Shown in pieces: positions 25,563-34,016 of a stretch of DNA of 64,000 nt. Both the position numbers and the translations under genes were made by a program. The number at the start of each line of letters is the position of its first letter. Within the stretch, counting starts at the first letter, position 1. The notes under the pieces are model-generated. The model ran no database searches. It had not been told where the DNA came from and saw nothing but the letters and a program-made list of their open reading frames with translations. Source of the stretch: Paracoccaceae bacterium (GTDB taxonomy: Bacteria > Pseudomonadota > Alphaproteobacteria > Rhodobacterales > Rhodobacteraceae); NCBI GenBank assembly GCA_021648025.1, contig JAKITO010000012.1, positions 1 to 64,000 of the forward strand, in the 5' to 3' direction.

Positions 25563-26503
25563 CACGCCAAATGGCCGATCTTTTGTGGTTCCGTGCAGGC
25601 GTGACGTGCACATTCAAGCTCAAGCGTGCTGTGGGAAATGGAAAACCGCTCTGCCAGAACGGATTTTACCTGATCCTTGATCTGGTCGCCACGCGCCCAA
25701 TGGCCCTCGCCTATCACCAGATGCGCCTCTAACGATGTGTCATGCTCTTGCATCATCCACAGATGGATGTGATGCACCCCGTCCACACCTTCAATGGCCT
25801 CAATCTCCTGGGCCACGTCATCCACATCCAGATGCGCCGGGCTGCCCAGCATCAGCACCGTGACAACACCACCAATCTCGGCCTTGACGTGCCACAGGAT
25901 GTACCCGGCAATCATCAGCGTCACCACCGGGTCAACCCATGTCCAATCATAGATAATCACCAATGTGCCCGCGACAATCACCGCAACCGACCCCAGCGCA
26001 TCTGCAACATTATGTAAAAACGCCGCACGAATGTTCATGCTTTCCTTGGACATGCTATAGGTCAGTGCCGCCGTCACCAGATCAACCACCAAGGCAAAGG
26101 TGGCAATCCAGACCACCATCCAGCCGTCGATTGGCGCTGGATTCATAAACCGCAACACCCCTTCGTAAACCAGATACAGCGCCAGCACGATCAACGTGGT
26201 GTAATTGACCAGTGCGGCCACCACCTCGACCCGGCCATAGCCAAAATTCATCCGCGCATCGGCCGGCTTGCGGGCGATCCTGCGGGCCACAAAGGCGATG
26301 ATCAGTGAAATCGCATCCGAAAAATTATGCAGCGCATCGGCAATCAACGCCAGGGAACCCGAAAGTATCCCCCCAACAACCTGCGCCACCGTCAGCGCCA
26401 GATTGACCACAACCGCCCAGGCGATCCTGGCGTCCCCGGCATCGCGGTCAATGTGGTGGTGATGGTGATGGTGGTGATGTGCTTTGTCTGGTCCATGCGT
26501 CAT
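25562..26503 (-). CDS. Cation diffusion facilitator (CDF) family metal exporter
   Basis: CDF proteins export Zn2+, Co2+ or related ions in exchange for protons across the inner membrane. This 313-residue protein has an N-terminal run of nine histidines, six transmembrane helices, the metal site residues LIADALHNFSDA (TM2) and FLHNVADALGS (TM5), and a cytoplasmic C-terminal domain with GVDGVHHIHLWMMQ. The HxxxD pairs fit zinc-type members. It is divergent from a MerR-family gene with an operator between them, so metal induction is likely. Confidence 0.93.
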   Translation of the reverse strand: MTHGPDKAHHHHHHHHHIDRDAGDARIAWAVVVNLALTVAQVVGGILSGSLALIADALHNFSDAISLIIAFVARRIARKPADARMNFGYGRVEVVAALVNYTTLIVLALYLVYEGVLRFMNPAPIDGWMVVWIATFALVVDLVTAALTYSMSKESMNIRAAFLHNVADALGSVAVIVAGTLVIIYDWTWVDPVVTLMIAGYILWHVKAEIGGVVTVLMLGSPAHLDVDDVAQEIEAIEGVDGVHHIHLWMMQEHDTSLEAHLVIGEGHWARGDQIKDQVKSVLAERFSISHSTLELECARHACTEPQKIGHLA

Positions 26504-26545
26504 GATCGATTCGCCCTTGAATATCCATTTTTCGCACCGTAATTC

Positions 26546-26560
26546 CTCTAGTGACTAGAG
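26546..26560. promoter_or_regulatory. MerR-type operator in the CDF/merR divergent promoter
   Basis: CTCTAGT-G-ACTAGAG is a perfect 15-bp palindrome. On the minus strand it lies between TTGAAG and TACGGT with a 19-bp spacer, the over-long spacing that MerR-family activators correct by twisting the DNA. This fits metal-induced transcription of the CDF gene and autoregulation of the regulator. Confidence 0.7.
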
Positions 26561-26576
26561 CTTCAAGAGGTTTTTC

Positions 26577-26996
26577 ATGCTTTCTATCGGTCAGTTATCG
26601 GCCCGCACCGGCGTCAAAGTCCCCACCATCCGGTTTTACGAACAAAAGGGGTTGATGCCTGTGCCGGACCGTACGGCGGGCAATCAACGCCGCTATTGCC
26701 AAAGCGCCCTGAACCGTCTGGCCTTTATCCGCCACGCCCGCGACCTTGGCCTGCCGCTTAAAGATGTGGCGGCACTGATTTCATTGGAAGGGGCCACCGG
26801 ACCGGCGTTGGAACGCGCCCATGACATCGCCCGCAACCAGAAATCCCGCCTACGGGCCAGGATCAGCAAACTGCAAGCACTGGAATGTGAACTTGGGCGG
26901 ATTGCAACGGCCTGTGATGGGCAACATGACCATGTTTGCGCCGTTCTGCACGCGTTTGGCGACCATACGATCTGCGAAGGCGAGCATCATGTGTGA
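26577..26996 (+). CDS. MerR-family metal-responsive transcriptional regulator
   Basis: The 139-residue protein has the MerR winged HTH (MLSIGQLSARTGVKVPTIRFYEQKGLM, 1-27) followed by RRYCQSALNRLAFIRHARDLGLPLKDV and a coiled-coil dimerisation helix. Cysteines at ~104 and ~113 and again near 121 and 133 (ALECELG, ATACDGQ, DHVCAVL, TICEGEH), with several histidines, suggest a Zn2+ or Cd2+ site of the ZntR/CadR kind. It is divergent from the CDF exporter with a 15-bp palindrome between. The metal specificity is inferred. Confidence 0.87.
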   Translation: MLSIGQLSARTGVKVPTIRFYEQKGLMPVPDRTAGNQRRYCQSALNRLAFIRHARDLGLPLKDVAALISLEGATGPALERAHDIARNQKSRLRARISKLQALECELGRIATACDGQHDHVCAVLHAFGDHTICEGEHHV

Positions 26997-27102
26997 AACT
27001 GAAGGCACACACGCACCGACACCTGTCGTCACAGCAATGCAGGCTAACCCGGATCATTCCAAAGGTCGTAAGAACAAACCAATGGGATTGATCTGGGCAC
27101 CG

Positions 27103-27684
27103 TCAGAGCACCAACAATCCAGCCCCCAGCATCGCCCCCAGCAAGCCAAGGCGTTTTTGATAAATGGTGTAATCCGTTCCGGCCATTTTGATCCCCTTCA
27201 AACCAGCCAGAATTGTCGCGGCAACGTCCTGCGCGGACCCTTGCAGATGCCCGTTACCGGAGGCCTCTAATCTGGCCAGCCACAAGGCAAATTCTGCATG
27301 CAGTCTCATCTCACCGTCCAGCACGATATCGGCCGCCGTCGCCGTGGTTGTATCCAGCATTTCCATCCCATGAGGCGAGTTCAGCAGCACTTCCAACACC
27401 TCGCCCCCCAGCGCCATGAAGGCGGCCGTCAACAGGTCAGATGGTGTACCCGGTCCCGCCAATGCCGCCGCCGCCGCCTTGCAGGCCTGGTCATAATGAA
27501 GCTGCACAAGGGTGCGGAAAATATCCCTCTTGTTGCGGTACTGCAAATACAATGCCGGGCGCGACATGTCAGCACCCCGGGCAATATCATCCATCGAGGT
27601 TTTGCGATAGCCATAGGCGGAAAACGCATCCCAGGCAGACGTCAGAATGGCCTTTTGCCGTAAATCTGCAATACTCTCTTTCAT
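27103..27684 (-). CDS. TetR-family transcriptional regulator
   Basis: 193 residues from the ATG at 27684 (MKESIADLRQKAILTSAWDAF). The N-terminal HTH is typical TetR: YGYRKTSMDDIARGADMSRPALYLQYRNKRDIF (~25-57). The C-terminal ligand-binding half is all-helical. It is divergent from iorA-iorB, and a TTGTCAA/TTGACAA repeat lies between. An upstream start at 27726 would place coding sequence over that operator, which argues for 27684. It probably represses the dehydrogenase genes until their substrate appears. Confidence 0.85.
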   Translation of the reverse strand: MKESIADLRQKAILTSAWDAFSAYGYRKTSMDDIARGADMSRPALYLQYRNKRDIFRTLVQLHYDQACKAAAAALAGPGTPSDLLTAAFMALGGEVLEVLLNSPHGMEMLDTTTATAADIVLDGEMRLHAEFALWLARLEASGNGHLQGSAQDVAATILAGLKGIKMAGTDYTIYQKRLGLLGAMLGAGLLVL

Positions 27685-27712
27685 CCCAGACGCTTGACAG
27701 TTCAACTTCTTT

Positions 27713-27734
27713 TTGTCAATTCGCACCTTGACAA
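27713..27734. promoter_or_regulatory. Probable TetR operator upstream of iorA
   Basis: TTGTCAA (27713-27719) and TTGACAA (27728-27734) are exact inverted repeats 15 bp apart centre to centre, between the TetR gene and iorA. Size and position fit a TetR-family dimer site overlapping both promoters. Confidence 0.6.
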
Positions 27735-27785
27735 ACTGACGTTTTTACTCTCATATGTCAGAAATGCAACCGAAAGGCCACGATC

Positions 27786-28250
27786 ATGGTAACCACGCTG
27801 ACTGTCAACGGCACAAGCCACCAAATTGATCTGCCGGGTGATGTCCCCCTGCTTTGGGTGTTGCGCGACGCCATTGGATTGACCGGCACCAAATACGGCT
27901 GCGGCGTGGCCGCCTGCGGCGCCTGCACCGTGCATATCGACGGACAGGCGGTTCGATCTTGTCAGGTGGCGCTTGGCGACGTTTCGGGCGACATTACCAC
28001 CATCGAAGGCATCGGCACCCCCGATGCGATGGCCGCCATCCAGGATGCCTGGGTCACCCATCAGGTGGCGCAATGCGGTTTTTGCCAGTCCGGCCAGATC
28101 ATGATGGCCGCCGCCTTACTGGCCCAAAACCCCAGCCCCGATGACCGCGAGATCGACGAGACCATGTCGGGCAACCTGTGCCGCTGCGGCACCTATCCGC
28201 GCATCCGCGCCGCAATTCACACCGCCGCTGAACAGCTCAGAAAGGCCTGA
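27786..28250 (+). CDS. iorA: (2Fe-2S)-binding subunit of a molybdenum hydroxylase (isoquinoline 1-oxidoreductase alpha-like)
   Basis: The 154-residue small subunit binds two [2Fe-2S] clusters. The plant-ferredoxin-type site is [17 protein letters not shown]...SCQ (~35-60), and the second domain has [17 protein letters not shown] and [16 protein letters not shown]. It passes electrons from the molybdenum subunit encoded 5 bp downstream. The pair resembles isoquinoline 1-oxidoreductase and related aldehyde oxidases that lack the FAD subunit. The substrate is not known. Confidence 0.88.
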   Translation: MVTTLTVNGTSHQIDLPGDVPLLWVLRDAIGLTGTKYGCGVAACGACTVHIDGQAVRSCQVALGDVSGDITTIEGIGTPDAMAAIQDAWVTHQVAQCGFCQSGQIMMAAALLAQNPSPDDREIDETMSGNLCRCGTYPRIRAAIHTAAEQLRKA

Positions 28251-28255
28251 CCCCA

Positions 28256-30496
28256 ATGTCACGCATAAAAACCATCGCCAGACGCACCTTTCTGATCACC
28301 TCTGCTGCCATTGTCGGCGGTGTCGCTTTTGGCACCTACAAATACCAGCAGGACGCCCCCAACCCGCTAACCGCAGGCAAAGGCGAGGCCGCGCTGAACC
28401 CGTTTGTGTTCATTGACCAGTCCGGCGTCACCCTGATTGCCCCGCGCGCCGAGATGGGCCAGGGCGTATACACCACCTGGGCAGCACTGATCGCCGAAGA
28501 ACTGGACGTGGAACTGGCGGATATCCGGGTGCTGCACGGCCCCCCCGCCAAGGCCTATTTCAATTCCGCCGCGATGCAGGACGTGCTGCCGGGCAAAGGC
28601 TATGACATGTCCGGTTTCATGCACTCGCTGTCGCAGGTGATCGGCGGCGCGGGCAAGTTTTTTGACTTGCAGGTCACCGGCGGGTCAACCTCAATGCGCG
28701 ACGGGTTCGACCGGATGCGCGTGGCCGGAGCAACCGCGCGCGAGACGCTGAAACAGGCCGCCGCCGAGCGGCTGGGCGTAGAGCGCGCCAGCCTGAGCAC
28801 CAAGGGCGGTCAGGTGATCGCGCCGGATGGCACGGCGATAACCTATAGCGATCTGGCCGAGGCCGCCGCCCTGATCGACCCGCCAAAGGTCACGCTGCGC
28901 GACCCGTCGCAATGGCGCATTCTGGGCCGGACCCAGCCGCGCGTCGATATGGTCGCCAAGGTGACGGGAACGGCCAAATATGCCATCGACACACGGGTTG
29001 ACGGCATGCGCTTTGCCACTCTGCGGATCAATCCCAAGCTGGGCGGGGCCATGAATTCATTTGATGCCAGCGAGGCAGAAAAGATGCCCGGCGTGGACAG
29101 GGTGATCGACCTTGGCACCGGCATCGCGGTGGTGGCCAGCAACACATGGCTGGCGATACAGGCCGCTGAGGCGGTCGAGATTGATTGGGGCGATGCCCCC
29201 TACCCGCCCGACACGGACGGCATCTTTGCCCGGATCGACAAGGCGTTTGATTCTGATGCCAATTCCGCCATGCGCGACGACGGCGACGCCGACACATTGC
29301 CTGAGGGTGCCACCCTGATCGAGGCGAATTACCGCGCGCCGTTCCTGGCCCATGCCACCATGGAGCCGATGAACGCCGCCGCCTTTTACACCGGCGACGC
29401 GCTGGAAGTATGGGCAGGCAATCAATCGCCGACCTTTACCCAGGCCGCCTGCGCCAAGGCTGCCGGGTTGGAAAATGAGGCCGTGCGCCTGCATACGCCG
29501 GTGATGGGCGGCGGTTTCGGTCGCCGCGTCGAGACCGATTTTTCGGTCTATGCCACGCGGGTGGCGGTGGCGATGAAGGGCATACCGGTGCAGGTTACAT
29601 GGACCCGCGAAGAGGATATGCGCCACGATTTCTACCGCTCGGGCGCGCTGGCACGGTTTCGTGGCGCGGTGAAAGACGGCAAGGCGGTGCTGATGGACGG
29701 GCAGATATCCGCCGCCCGCACCACGCAACAGGCCGTGAACCGTTTGGCCGGCATGTCACCCGGCGGGCCGGACAAGGGCCAGGTGGACGGGGCATTCAAC
29801 CAACCCTACGCCATTCCCAACTATCGCATTCGCGGCTATCTGGCCGATCTGGAGGTGCCGGTTGGGTTCTGGCGCTCGGTCTCGGCCTCGTTCAACGGGT
29901 TCTTTCACGACACATTTCTGGACGAAATGGCCCATGCCGCCGGGCGTGACCCGCTGGAATTCCGGCTGGAACTGATGCGCGAAGAACATCCCGCCTCGGC
30001 TGGCACGCTTGAGGCGGTGCGCGAGATGTCGGGCTGGACCGGCAAGACCCCGGACGGGGTCGGGCGCGGGGTTGGTTATACCTATAGCTTTGGCACCCCG
30101 GTGGCACAGGTGATCGAAGTGATTGACACCGCCGACGGCATCCGCATCAACAAGGCCTGGATTGCCTGCGATGTGGGGCTGGCGCTGGACCCCGGCAATA
30201 TCGAGGCACAGATGATCGGTGGCATGATCTATGGCCTGTCGGCGGCCTGTTTTGGCGAAATCACCTTTTACGAAGGCGAGGTCGAACAGTTCAATTTCCC
30301 CGACTACGACGTGCTCAGGATGCACAACACTCCGGTGACCGAAGTGCGGGTGCTGGAGGCCAACAAATATATGGGCGGCGTAGGCGAGCCGGGCACGCCA
30401 CCGGCGATGCCCGCGCTGGGCAATGCGTTGTTTGATCTGACCGGCACGCGGGCGCGGGAACTGCCCCTGTCCAAGACGTTTGATTTCGTCTTATGA
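28256..30496 (+). CDS. iorB: Molybdopterin-binding subunit of a periplasmic aldehyde/N-heterocycle dehydrogenase
   Basis: The 746-residue catalytic subunit starts with a twin-arginine signal (RIKTIARRTFLITSAAIVGG), so the folded MoCo enzyme is exported, probably carrying IorA with it. Motifs of the xanthine dehydrogenase family are visible: RAEMGQGVYTTWAALIAEEL, TGTAKYAIDTRVDGM, the molybdopterin loop TPVMGGGFGRRVETDF (~415), and near the end GGVGEPGTPPAMPALGNA with the catalytic Glu. No FAD subunit gene is adjacent, so electrons probably go to a cytochrome or quinone. Substrate unknown. Confidence 0.88.
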   Translation: MSRIKTIARRTFLITSAAIVGGVAFGTYKYQQDAPNPLTAGKGEAALNPFVFIDQSGVTLIAPRAEMGQGVYTTWAALIAEELDVELADIRVLHGPPAKAYFNSAAMQDVLPGKGYDMSGFMHSLSQVIGGAGKFFDLQVTGGSTSMRDGFDRMRVAGATARETLKQAAAERLGVERASLSTKGGQVIAPDGTAITYSDLAEAAALIDPPKVTLRDPSQWRILGRTQPRVDMVAKVTGTAKYAIDTRVDGMRFATLRINPKLGGAMNSFDASEAEKMPGVDRVIDLGTGIAVVASNTWLAIQAAEAVEIDWGDAPYPPDTDGIFARIDKAFDSDANSAMRDDGDADTLPEGATLIEANYRAPFLAHATMEPMNAAAFYTGDALEVWAGNQSPTFTQAACAKAAGLENEAVRLHTPVMGGGFGRRVETDFSVYATRVAVAMKGIPVQVTWTREEDMRHDFYRSGALARFRGAVKDGKAVLMDGQISAARTTQQAVNRLAGMSPGGPDKGQVDGAFNQPYAIPNYRIRGYLADLEVPVGFWRSVSASFNGFFHDTFLDEMAHAAGRDPLEFRLELMREEHPASAGTLEAVREMSGWTGKTPDGVGRGVGYTYSFGTPVAQVIEVIDTADGIRINKAWIACDVGLALDPGNIEAQMIGGMIYGLSAACFGEITFYEGEVEQFNFPDYDVLRMHNTPVTEVRVLEANKYMGGVGEPGTPPAMPALGNALFDLTGTRARELPLSKTFDFVL

Positions 30497-30512
30497 TCAG
30501 TAATCCCGGTTG

Positions 30513-30543
30513 ACTCATCGTTAATCGCCGATTAACGATGAGT
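30513..30543. promoter_or_regulatory. 31-bp perfect palindrome, ArsR operator
   Basis: Two perfectly inverted 15-bp arms (ACTCATCGTTAATCG and its complement) flank a single central C and end 2 bp before the arsR ATG. The AT-rich inner ends and the position over the presumed promoter fit the known ArsR/SmtB operator type. The repressor would block its own transcription and that of arsM. Confidence 0.75.
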
Positions 30544-30545
30544 CT

Positions 30546-30857
30546 ATGAAAGCCGAACACACATTAGAAGAATATGAAGCGCTGGCGGCCAGGTGCAAGG
30601 CGCTGGCGCATCCGGCGCGTCTGGTGATTTTGCAGATTCTGGCCGAACGGGGTACTTGCGTGTGCGGCGAGGTGGTTGAAATCCTGCCGCTGTCTCAGGC
30701 GACCGTTTCGCAGCATCTGAAAGTGCTGTTGCAGGCCGGGTTGATAACCGGGCGGGTCGATGGCCAGAATTCCTGCTATTGCCTGAACACCAGCGAAATA
30801 GCCCGTCTGCGCCTAAGCGCCGATGCGCTGTTCGGCAATCTTGAAACCTGCTGTTGA
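30546..30857 (+). CDS. arsR: ArsR-family metalloregulator
   Basis: The 103-residue winged-helix protein has LAHPARLVILQILAERGTCVCGEVVEIL (~20-47) and the recognition helix SQATVSQHLKVLLQAGLITGRVDGQ. The C-V-C pair next to the recognition helix recalls the CxC arsenite site of R773 ArsR, and the protein ends in a second Cys pair (ETCC). arsM follows after 12 bp, so the two form an arsenite-induced operon. I see no arsB or acr3 exporter in the window. Confidence 0.88.
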   Translation: MKAEHTLEEYEALAARCKALAHPARLVILQILAERGTCVCGEVVEILPLSQATVSQHLKVLLQAGLITGRVDGQNSCYCLNTSEIARLRLSADALFGNLETCC

Positions 30858-30869
30858 AAAGGAAACCCC

Positions 30870-31703
30870 ATGTCACAGAACCAAAATGAACAGCCCAAAA
30901 ATGAACTGCGCGACACCATCCGCCAAAAATATGCCGATATTGCCACCGGACAACGCATTGTCGGCGGAACCTGCTGCGACAGTGATCAAAGCGACACGGA
31001 TGTTACCATGATTGGCGATGCTTATCAGGGGGTTGCGGGCTATGTCGCCGACGCCGACCTGGGGCTTGGCTGTGGCCTGCCGGTGGAACATGCCGGGATC
31101 AGGCCCGGGCATGTGGTTCTGGATCTTGGTTCGGGGGCCGGGCTTGACGCCTTTGTCGCACGCCGCGAAGTTGGCGATGCCGGTCGGGTGATCGGCGTTG
31201 ACATGACGGCCGAAATGGTCGCCAAATCGCGCGAAAATGTTGAAAAGACCGGCTTTGACAACGTCGAATTCCGACTGGGCGAGATCGAGCATCTGCCGGT
31301 CGACCCACACAGCATTGATGTGGTGATTTCCAACTGCGTGCTTAATCTGGTGCCCGACAAGACCCGCGCCTTTGCCGAGGTTTTCCGGGTGCTGCGCCCC
31401 GGCGGCCATTTCTGCATTTCCGATATCGTGACGTCCGAACCACTGCCGGACTGGACCGCAAAAGCCATTGACCTTTATGTCGGCTGTGTCGCCGGGGCGA
31501 TGGTCGAAAAGGACTATCTGGGCGTGATCGCCAGCGCGGGTTTTGAGGCAGTCAAGATCAGGACCAGCAGGCGCATTGATATTCCTGGCGAGGTCATCGA
31601 CAAATATGCCCGCGCGCAGCAACTGGCAGAGGTGAAGGCAGGCGATTTGCACGTCACCTCGATAACCGTGACCGGGGTAAAGCCGCCGCGTGGCACGCGC
31701 TGA
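30870..31703 (+). CDS. arsM: Arsenite S-adenosylmethionine methyltransferase
   Basis: ArsM methylates As(III) to methylated and volatile forms, a detoxification route. The 277-residue protein has the SAM-binding VVLDLGSGAGLDAFVA (~82-97) and DVVISNCVLNLVPDK. Cys35/36, Cys68 (GLGCGLP), Cys156 (SNCVLNL) and Cys206 (VGCVAGAM) correspond in order to the four cysteines known to matter in ArsM, so activity is expected. It lies directly downstream of arsR and its palindromic operator. Confidence 0.93.
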   Translation: MSQNQNEQPKNELRDTIRQKYADIATGQRIVGGTCCDSDQSDTDVTMIGDAYQGVAGYVADADLGLGCGLPVEHAGIRPGHVVLDLGSGAGLDAFVARREVGDAGRVIGVDMTAEMVAKSRENVEKTGFDNVEFRLGEIEHLPVDPHSIDVVISNCVLNLVPDKTRAFAEVFRVLRPGGHFCISDIVTSEPLPDWTAKAIDLYVGCVAGAMVEKDYLGVIASAGFEAVKIRTSRRIDIPGEVIDKYARAQQLAEVKAGDLHVTSITVTGVKPPRGTR

Positions 31704-31736
31704 GCACCGGTTCCCGTCGGCGCGGGTACCATGCTG

Positions 31737-32516
31737 TCAGGCAATCTTGCGGCGGATGTTGCCCGTTTTCTCTGCGGCCCAGTCGTGGGTCGCCTTGCCA
31801 AAGGCAGAAAACAACGCGCGCGACACCGGATCGTTCACCGCATTCCATTCCGGGTGCCATTGCACCGACAGGGTAAAGCCGGGCGCGTCACGCACATATA
31901 TCGCCTCGGGGATGCCATCAGGGGCCGTGCCGTCAATCACAATCCGCGAACCGGGGGTTTTGAGCCCCTGCCCGTGCAGCGTATTGGTCATCACCTGACG
32001 CGCACCCAGGATTTTGTGAAACACGCCGCCCTCGTTCATGGTCACACAGTGGCGCAGTTCGAATTTTTCTTCCAACGTGCCATCGGGCGGCATCCGGTGA
32101 TTATCGCGCCCCGGCAGGTCGCGGATTTCCGGGTGCAAAGTGCCACCCATGGCCACCACAACCTCTTGAAAACCCCGACAAAGGCCGAAAAACGGCTGGC
32201 CCCGTTCAACACAGGCCCGCACCAAAGGCAGGGTGATGACATCGCGGCACCGGTCAAAGGTGCCATAGGCCTCGGTTGCCACTTCGCCGTATTCCTCGGG
32301 GTGAACATTGGGGCGCCCGCCGGTCAGGATGAAACCATCGCAGACCTCAAGCAATTCATCCACCGAAACCAGGGCCGGATCGCTTGGGATCAGCAACGGC
32401 ATACAATCCGAAATCCCGGCCACGGCGTCGGTATTCATCCGCCCGGCAGCATGCACCGGATAGGAGTCGTCAATCAGGTAAGAGTTGCTGATAATGCCGA
32501 CGATGGGGCGGGACAT
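31737..32516 (-). CDS. Gamma-glutamyl-gamma-aminobutyrate hydrolase family protein (class I glutamine amidotransferase-like)
   Basis: This 259-residue protein carries the class I amidotransferase triad: nucleophile in FFGLCRGFQEVVVAMGG (~110) and the His/Glu pair in VQWHPEWNAVNDP (~228). TGGRPNVHPEEYG (~67) is a mark of the PuuD/peptidase C26 branch, which cleaves gamma-glutamyl-GABA in putrescine breakdown or related gamma-glutamyl compounds. The start ATG 32516 (MSRPIVGIISNSY) matches the family. An amino acid permease gene lies upstream on the same strand across a 178 bp gap, which suggests linked uptake and breakdown. Confidence 0.85.
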   Translation of the reverse strand: MSRPIVGIISNSYLIDDSYPVHAAGRMNTDAVAGISDCMPLLIPSDPALVSVDELLEVCDGFILTGGRPNVHPEEYGEVATEAYGTFDRCRDVITLPLVRACVERGQPFFGLCRGFQEVVVAMGGTLHPEIRDLPGRDNHRMPPDGTLEEKFELRHCVTMNEGGVFHKILGARQVMTNTLHGQGLKTPGSRIVIDGTAPDGIPEAIYVRDAPGFTLSVQWHPEWNAVNDPVSRALFSAFGKATHDWAAEKTGNIRRKIA

Positions 32517-32694
32517 GGATAGGCCTTTGGCTGTTTCGGGTTTAGGGCACCCTAGCGTGGCAGGATTAACAGTGCAACAACGCACGGCCTGCGCCATGGC
32601 GCAAGTTATTGTTCAACCACGCACATTCACGTCCTTGGGGTTTCCGCCCTATGGCCTGCGCTTATAAGGTTGTTATCGTGGCCCGCGACCGGGC

Positions 32695-33861
32695 TTATTC
32701 AACCGATGTACCAAAAACCGCAATTGCCAGTCCCAGCACAAACAGCCCCGAGAACAATATACCTTTACCGCGTGACCCCGGTTGGCCCAGCGCGGCTCTG
32801 GCGGCAATCAGCGCCTGAATGGCATAATACAAGGCAAACGCCCGCGAGGCGTAGCCGATAATCTCGAACACGCTCATCATCCAGGTCAGCCCAAGGCCCA
32901 GAGCAACCAAAAGGGCATAGCCCGCACGCACAGAGATCCGGCCACCCGTCAATTCGGCAAGCAACCCGCCTGAGCCGCCAGTATCGGCCACGGCGGCGCT
33001 GAACTGGGCACTAAGGGCAGCTGTAATCAACAGAATTGGCAGGATCGGGGCGACGATGGCCATCAGGTCGATGATCGCGGTCTCGCTCAGCTTGATGGTA
33101 TCGGGGGCAAACAACAGCGACAGAAACACGATATAAGTCATGTAAATCGCCGTTGACAGCCCCTGCGCCAGCTTCATCGACCTTATCCGGGTTCCGGCGT
33201 CATATTCGGCACCCAGATACCGCGAGGTTTCAAACCCCTGAACGGTGACAAGCAGACCAAAGGCCATTGTCACCGCTTGCCAGCCATGAAGTTTCGACGG
33301 ATTGACCACCAGTTCCCCGGTGGCGGCCTTGCCGACAAAGAACCATGCCAGACCAAACAACAGGCCCACGATTATAGACAGCTTCACGCCGACGGAAATC
33401 TGTTCCATACGTTCCAGTGCGCCGAACCCCCGAACCCAGCCAACCATCAGGATAACCACAAAGACGCCGCTGGTGACAAGTTTTGCATGGAACGGGTCGT
33501 TAAGCTCGGTCAGGCTAACGGCAAAAGCGCCAAGCAGGTTCAGATAATAGGCAACCGACACGATATAGGCAAAGGCCAGGGCCCACGATCCGACTGTTTC
33601 CAGCATCGCACTGCCGGGGTCGCCCCCTGTTTCCTGTTGGTCAAGGCGGGCAATATTGAACCGGATGGCGGCACCAAAGAGATACGCGACCAAACACAAA
33701 GCAGCCATCACCAGGGGTGCAAATGCGCCGTATGACACATCAAGAATTGGTCCCAGTACCAGAAACCCGCTGCCGATGATGGACGCCAGCGGTGTGATCG
33801 CGGCCCGCCACACCGGGGCGTTTGCCAGGCGCGGGTAAAGCAACACGCCAGCCGTCACCAC
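32695..33861 (-). CDS. APC-family amino acid/amine permease-like membrane protein
   Basis: 388 residues with about 10-11 hydrophobic segments. The first has PLASIIGSGFLVLGPIL, the TM1 'GSG' break of APC transporters, and GFETSRYLGAEYDAGTRIRSMKLAQG matches the APC 'GFE...E' loop. The start is awkward: the frame extends upstream through a hydrophobic stretch (ILNALIILATVVTAGVLLYP) but holds no ATG or TTG there, so a GTG at 33861 is used by default and cuts TM1 short. A non-standard start is possible. The substrate is unknown. Confidence 0.8.
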   Translation of the reverse strand: MVTAGVLLYPRLANAPVWRAAITPLASIIGSGFLVLGPILDVSYGAFAPLVMAALCLVAYLFGAAIRFNIARLDQQETGGDPGSAMLETVGSWALAFAYIVSVAYYLNLLGAFAVSLTELNDPFHAKLVTSGVFVVILMVGWVRGFGALERMEQISVGVKLSIIVGLLFGLAWFFVGKAATGELVVNPSKLHGWQAVTMAFGLLVTVQGFETSRYLGAEYDAGTRIRSMKLAQGLSTAIYMTYIVFLSLLFAPDTIKLSETAIIDLMAIVAPILPILLITAALSAQFSAAVADTGGSGGLLAELTGGRISVRAGYALLVALGLGLTWMMSVFEIIGYASRAFALYYAIQALIAARAALGQPGSRGKGILFSGLFVLGLAIAVFGTSVE

Positions 33862-34016
33862 GGTTGCAAGAATGATCAGTGCATTCAGGATAGTAAAATC
33901 TCCAACCGCGATTCTTGCGGGGTTGCGTCATTGCCGATTGTGGCCGCCACAGTGGCTTTGGTCAATTTCAGGTCGGGCCCGTTGTATTGCAGCAGGCCCG
34001 GACTGACAGAATTCCA

